Source: Acanthaster planci (lineage: Eukaryota; Echinodermata; Asteroidea; Valvatida; Acanthasteridae). From it: DNA of 64,000 bases. Location of the stretch: contig NW_019091358.1 in NCBI RefSeq assembly GCF_001949145.1, positions 388,159 through 452,158 on the forward strand, read 5' to 3'. Positions 62,904-64,000 of this stretch are shown here, piece after piece (positions within the stretch are counted from its first letter, which is position 1; each line of letters opens with the position of its first letter). Under the pieces are notes generated by a model. The model saw only the letters and a program-made list of their open reading frames with translations. It was not told the DNA's origin and ran no database searches. Made by a program: the position numbers and the translations under genes.

Positions 62904-63863
62904 ATGATGGACTCTACGAAGATAATGGTCAGAAAGCCTTGGTTCATACTGGCCATGTTGATGACCACTTCCCTGTACCTCATACTTTGTCGGAGCCTTC
63001 GTGATGGTAAGTAACGAAAACCTGTCAGTCGGTTCCTGTGGGATTTTTTAGTGTGTGTTGTATGCCTAGTGTGAATCAGTTAAAAGAATAGACTCTTTGT
63101 TTCCCAGTAACTCTTAAAAGGAAAGGCAGGCTCGCCTATTGTTTGTTTTCAACAACATTATCACAGCATATAATTATTTTAATCACCCTGGTCTTAACAA
63201 GTTTTCCACTGATGTTTTCAAAATTATGACACATATTTAGGAAAGGCGGACACAATGTCAATTTTTTTATCAGGCAGAATCTTTAATTTGCAATGACCTC
63301 TCACAAAAGGTGACCTCACGTTTTGGGAACACTATATATTTAAATTGAAGAGGCAAGGTGCTTGGCCCTTATTCGATAAATGTATCCGAATATTACCACA
63401 CTGTTTGACATTGTGCTCAAATCGATTCACTTTGAAAGATTATTAGGTTCGCATGCTGAAATAAGCAGTGTTTTTCCGCAGTTGCCTCGTGCGGGCCAAA
63501 TATGTCCACTTGTGGGGTTGGTATGGGCAATCAATTTGCTTCTCAATAGTAAAAGACCCCAGGAATCATTGCAAAGGTCAGAAAGGTCACATAAAAATCT
63601 CCAATTTTTCTTAGTCCCAGAAACAATTTTGTCCCCCTCCGAGGGTGTGGGGGGGACATGGCTTTCATGTGACGTGTTTCTGATGTCACGAAGGATAGTA
63701 GTCACATTTCTTGAACGGTCATTCCCCACACCAATATTGCTGGTATGAGTTCTTTTATACTCTTTCTCTCCAAATAACCTAACATTCTTTTTGAGCAGTA
63801 AACTCTGGACAGATAAAAATAACTGGGAGATGGAGAAGGGCTTTTCATGGCGACCAAGTTAAA
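62904..63863 (+). CDS. N-terminal exons of an unidentified type II membrane protein (partial)
   Basis: Two phase-matched exons, 62904-63006 and 63799-63863. The first starts MMDSTKIMVRKPWFILAMLM and continues TTSLYLILCRSLRD: a short basic cytoplasmic tail, then one hydrophobic segment (about residues 13-29) and no obvious cleavage site, the signal-anchor layout of Golgi glycosyltransferases and sulfotransferases. The donor is a strong GTAAGTAA; the acceptor is TTCTTTTTGAGCAG. The second exon reads VNSGQIKITGRWRRAFHG and ends at another GTAAGT donor in phase 0. The start is the first ATG after an in-frame stop at 62883. The catalytic part would lie beyond the right edge. No family can be named from these residues; the Golgi enzyme idea is inference from topology only. 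Confidence 0.55.
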
Positions 63864-64000
63864 GTAAGTTGATCAAGCTTTCTTCTTTTTTTGTCAAATA
63901 ACAGGTTAGACCTCAAACGATGTGATATATACACACAGCTCGGTTAGTGTTTCCGAAGGGGTTTCACGGGCGCGGCTTCCGAAGTGAACATTTGTATATG

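Noticed and set aside
62813-63004. Open frame over the first exon of the last gene
   Set aside because: A different frame across the same bases ends exactly at a strong GTAAGTAA donor, starts after an in-frame stop and encodes a signal anchor, so this frame is a shadow.

Overview
This is a 64 kb piece of an animal nuclear genome. It has intron-rich protein genes with GT-AG splice sites, long introns and a dense load of short inverted-repeat transposons, with no bacterial features. The gene set includes radial-spoke RSPH9, ACF1/BAZ1A, BANF1 and a CORE/Deu-type SINE. Together with the frequent words ACATGTAC and AGGCCTAC, this suggests a marine invertebrate deuterostome (echinoderm, hemichordate or amphioxus). 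The species call is inference. One ambiguous base (n) lies at 59113.

Layout. (1) 268-7292, minus strand: 5' half of BAZ1A/ACF1, encoding the WAC domain; the gene continues past the left edge. (2) 9698-12985, minus: complete four-exon NUDT22. (3) 14561-19835, plus: complete five-exon RSPH9, head-to-head with NUDT22. (4) 21400-24735, minus: MRPS18A, tail-to-tail with RSPH9, an arrangement also found in human. (5) 24550-29316, plus: a speculative small unknown gene. (6) 32851-47025, plus: complete ten-exon ENTPD5/6-type apyrase. (7) 50534-51812, minus: BANF1. (8) 51841-62903: gene-poor, repeat-rich. (9) 62904 to past the right edge, plus: first exons of an unidentified type II membrane protein. 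Exon phases were followed by hand and close exactly for genes 2, 3, 6 and 7 and for the resolved exons of 1 and 4.

Mobile DNA fills much of the rest: a degenerate Tigger/pogo element, at least ten MITE families (several multi-copy, some nested inside one another), LINE fragments with endonuclease and reverse-transcriptase motifs, and tRNA-headed SINEs. The genes are mostly unrelated housekeeping functions: chromatin remodelling, nucleotide-sugar hydrolysis, cilium, mitochondrial ribosome, Golgi/ER nucleotidase and nuclear envelope. They are not an operon-like system. I found no convincing new multi-gene system. The most useful leads are the conserved RSPH9/MRPS18A gene pair, the nested TTAA-flanked MITEs, a PCNA-binding-type tail on the Tigger transposase, a tRNA-like module inside a MITE, and two unidentified small-exon genes.
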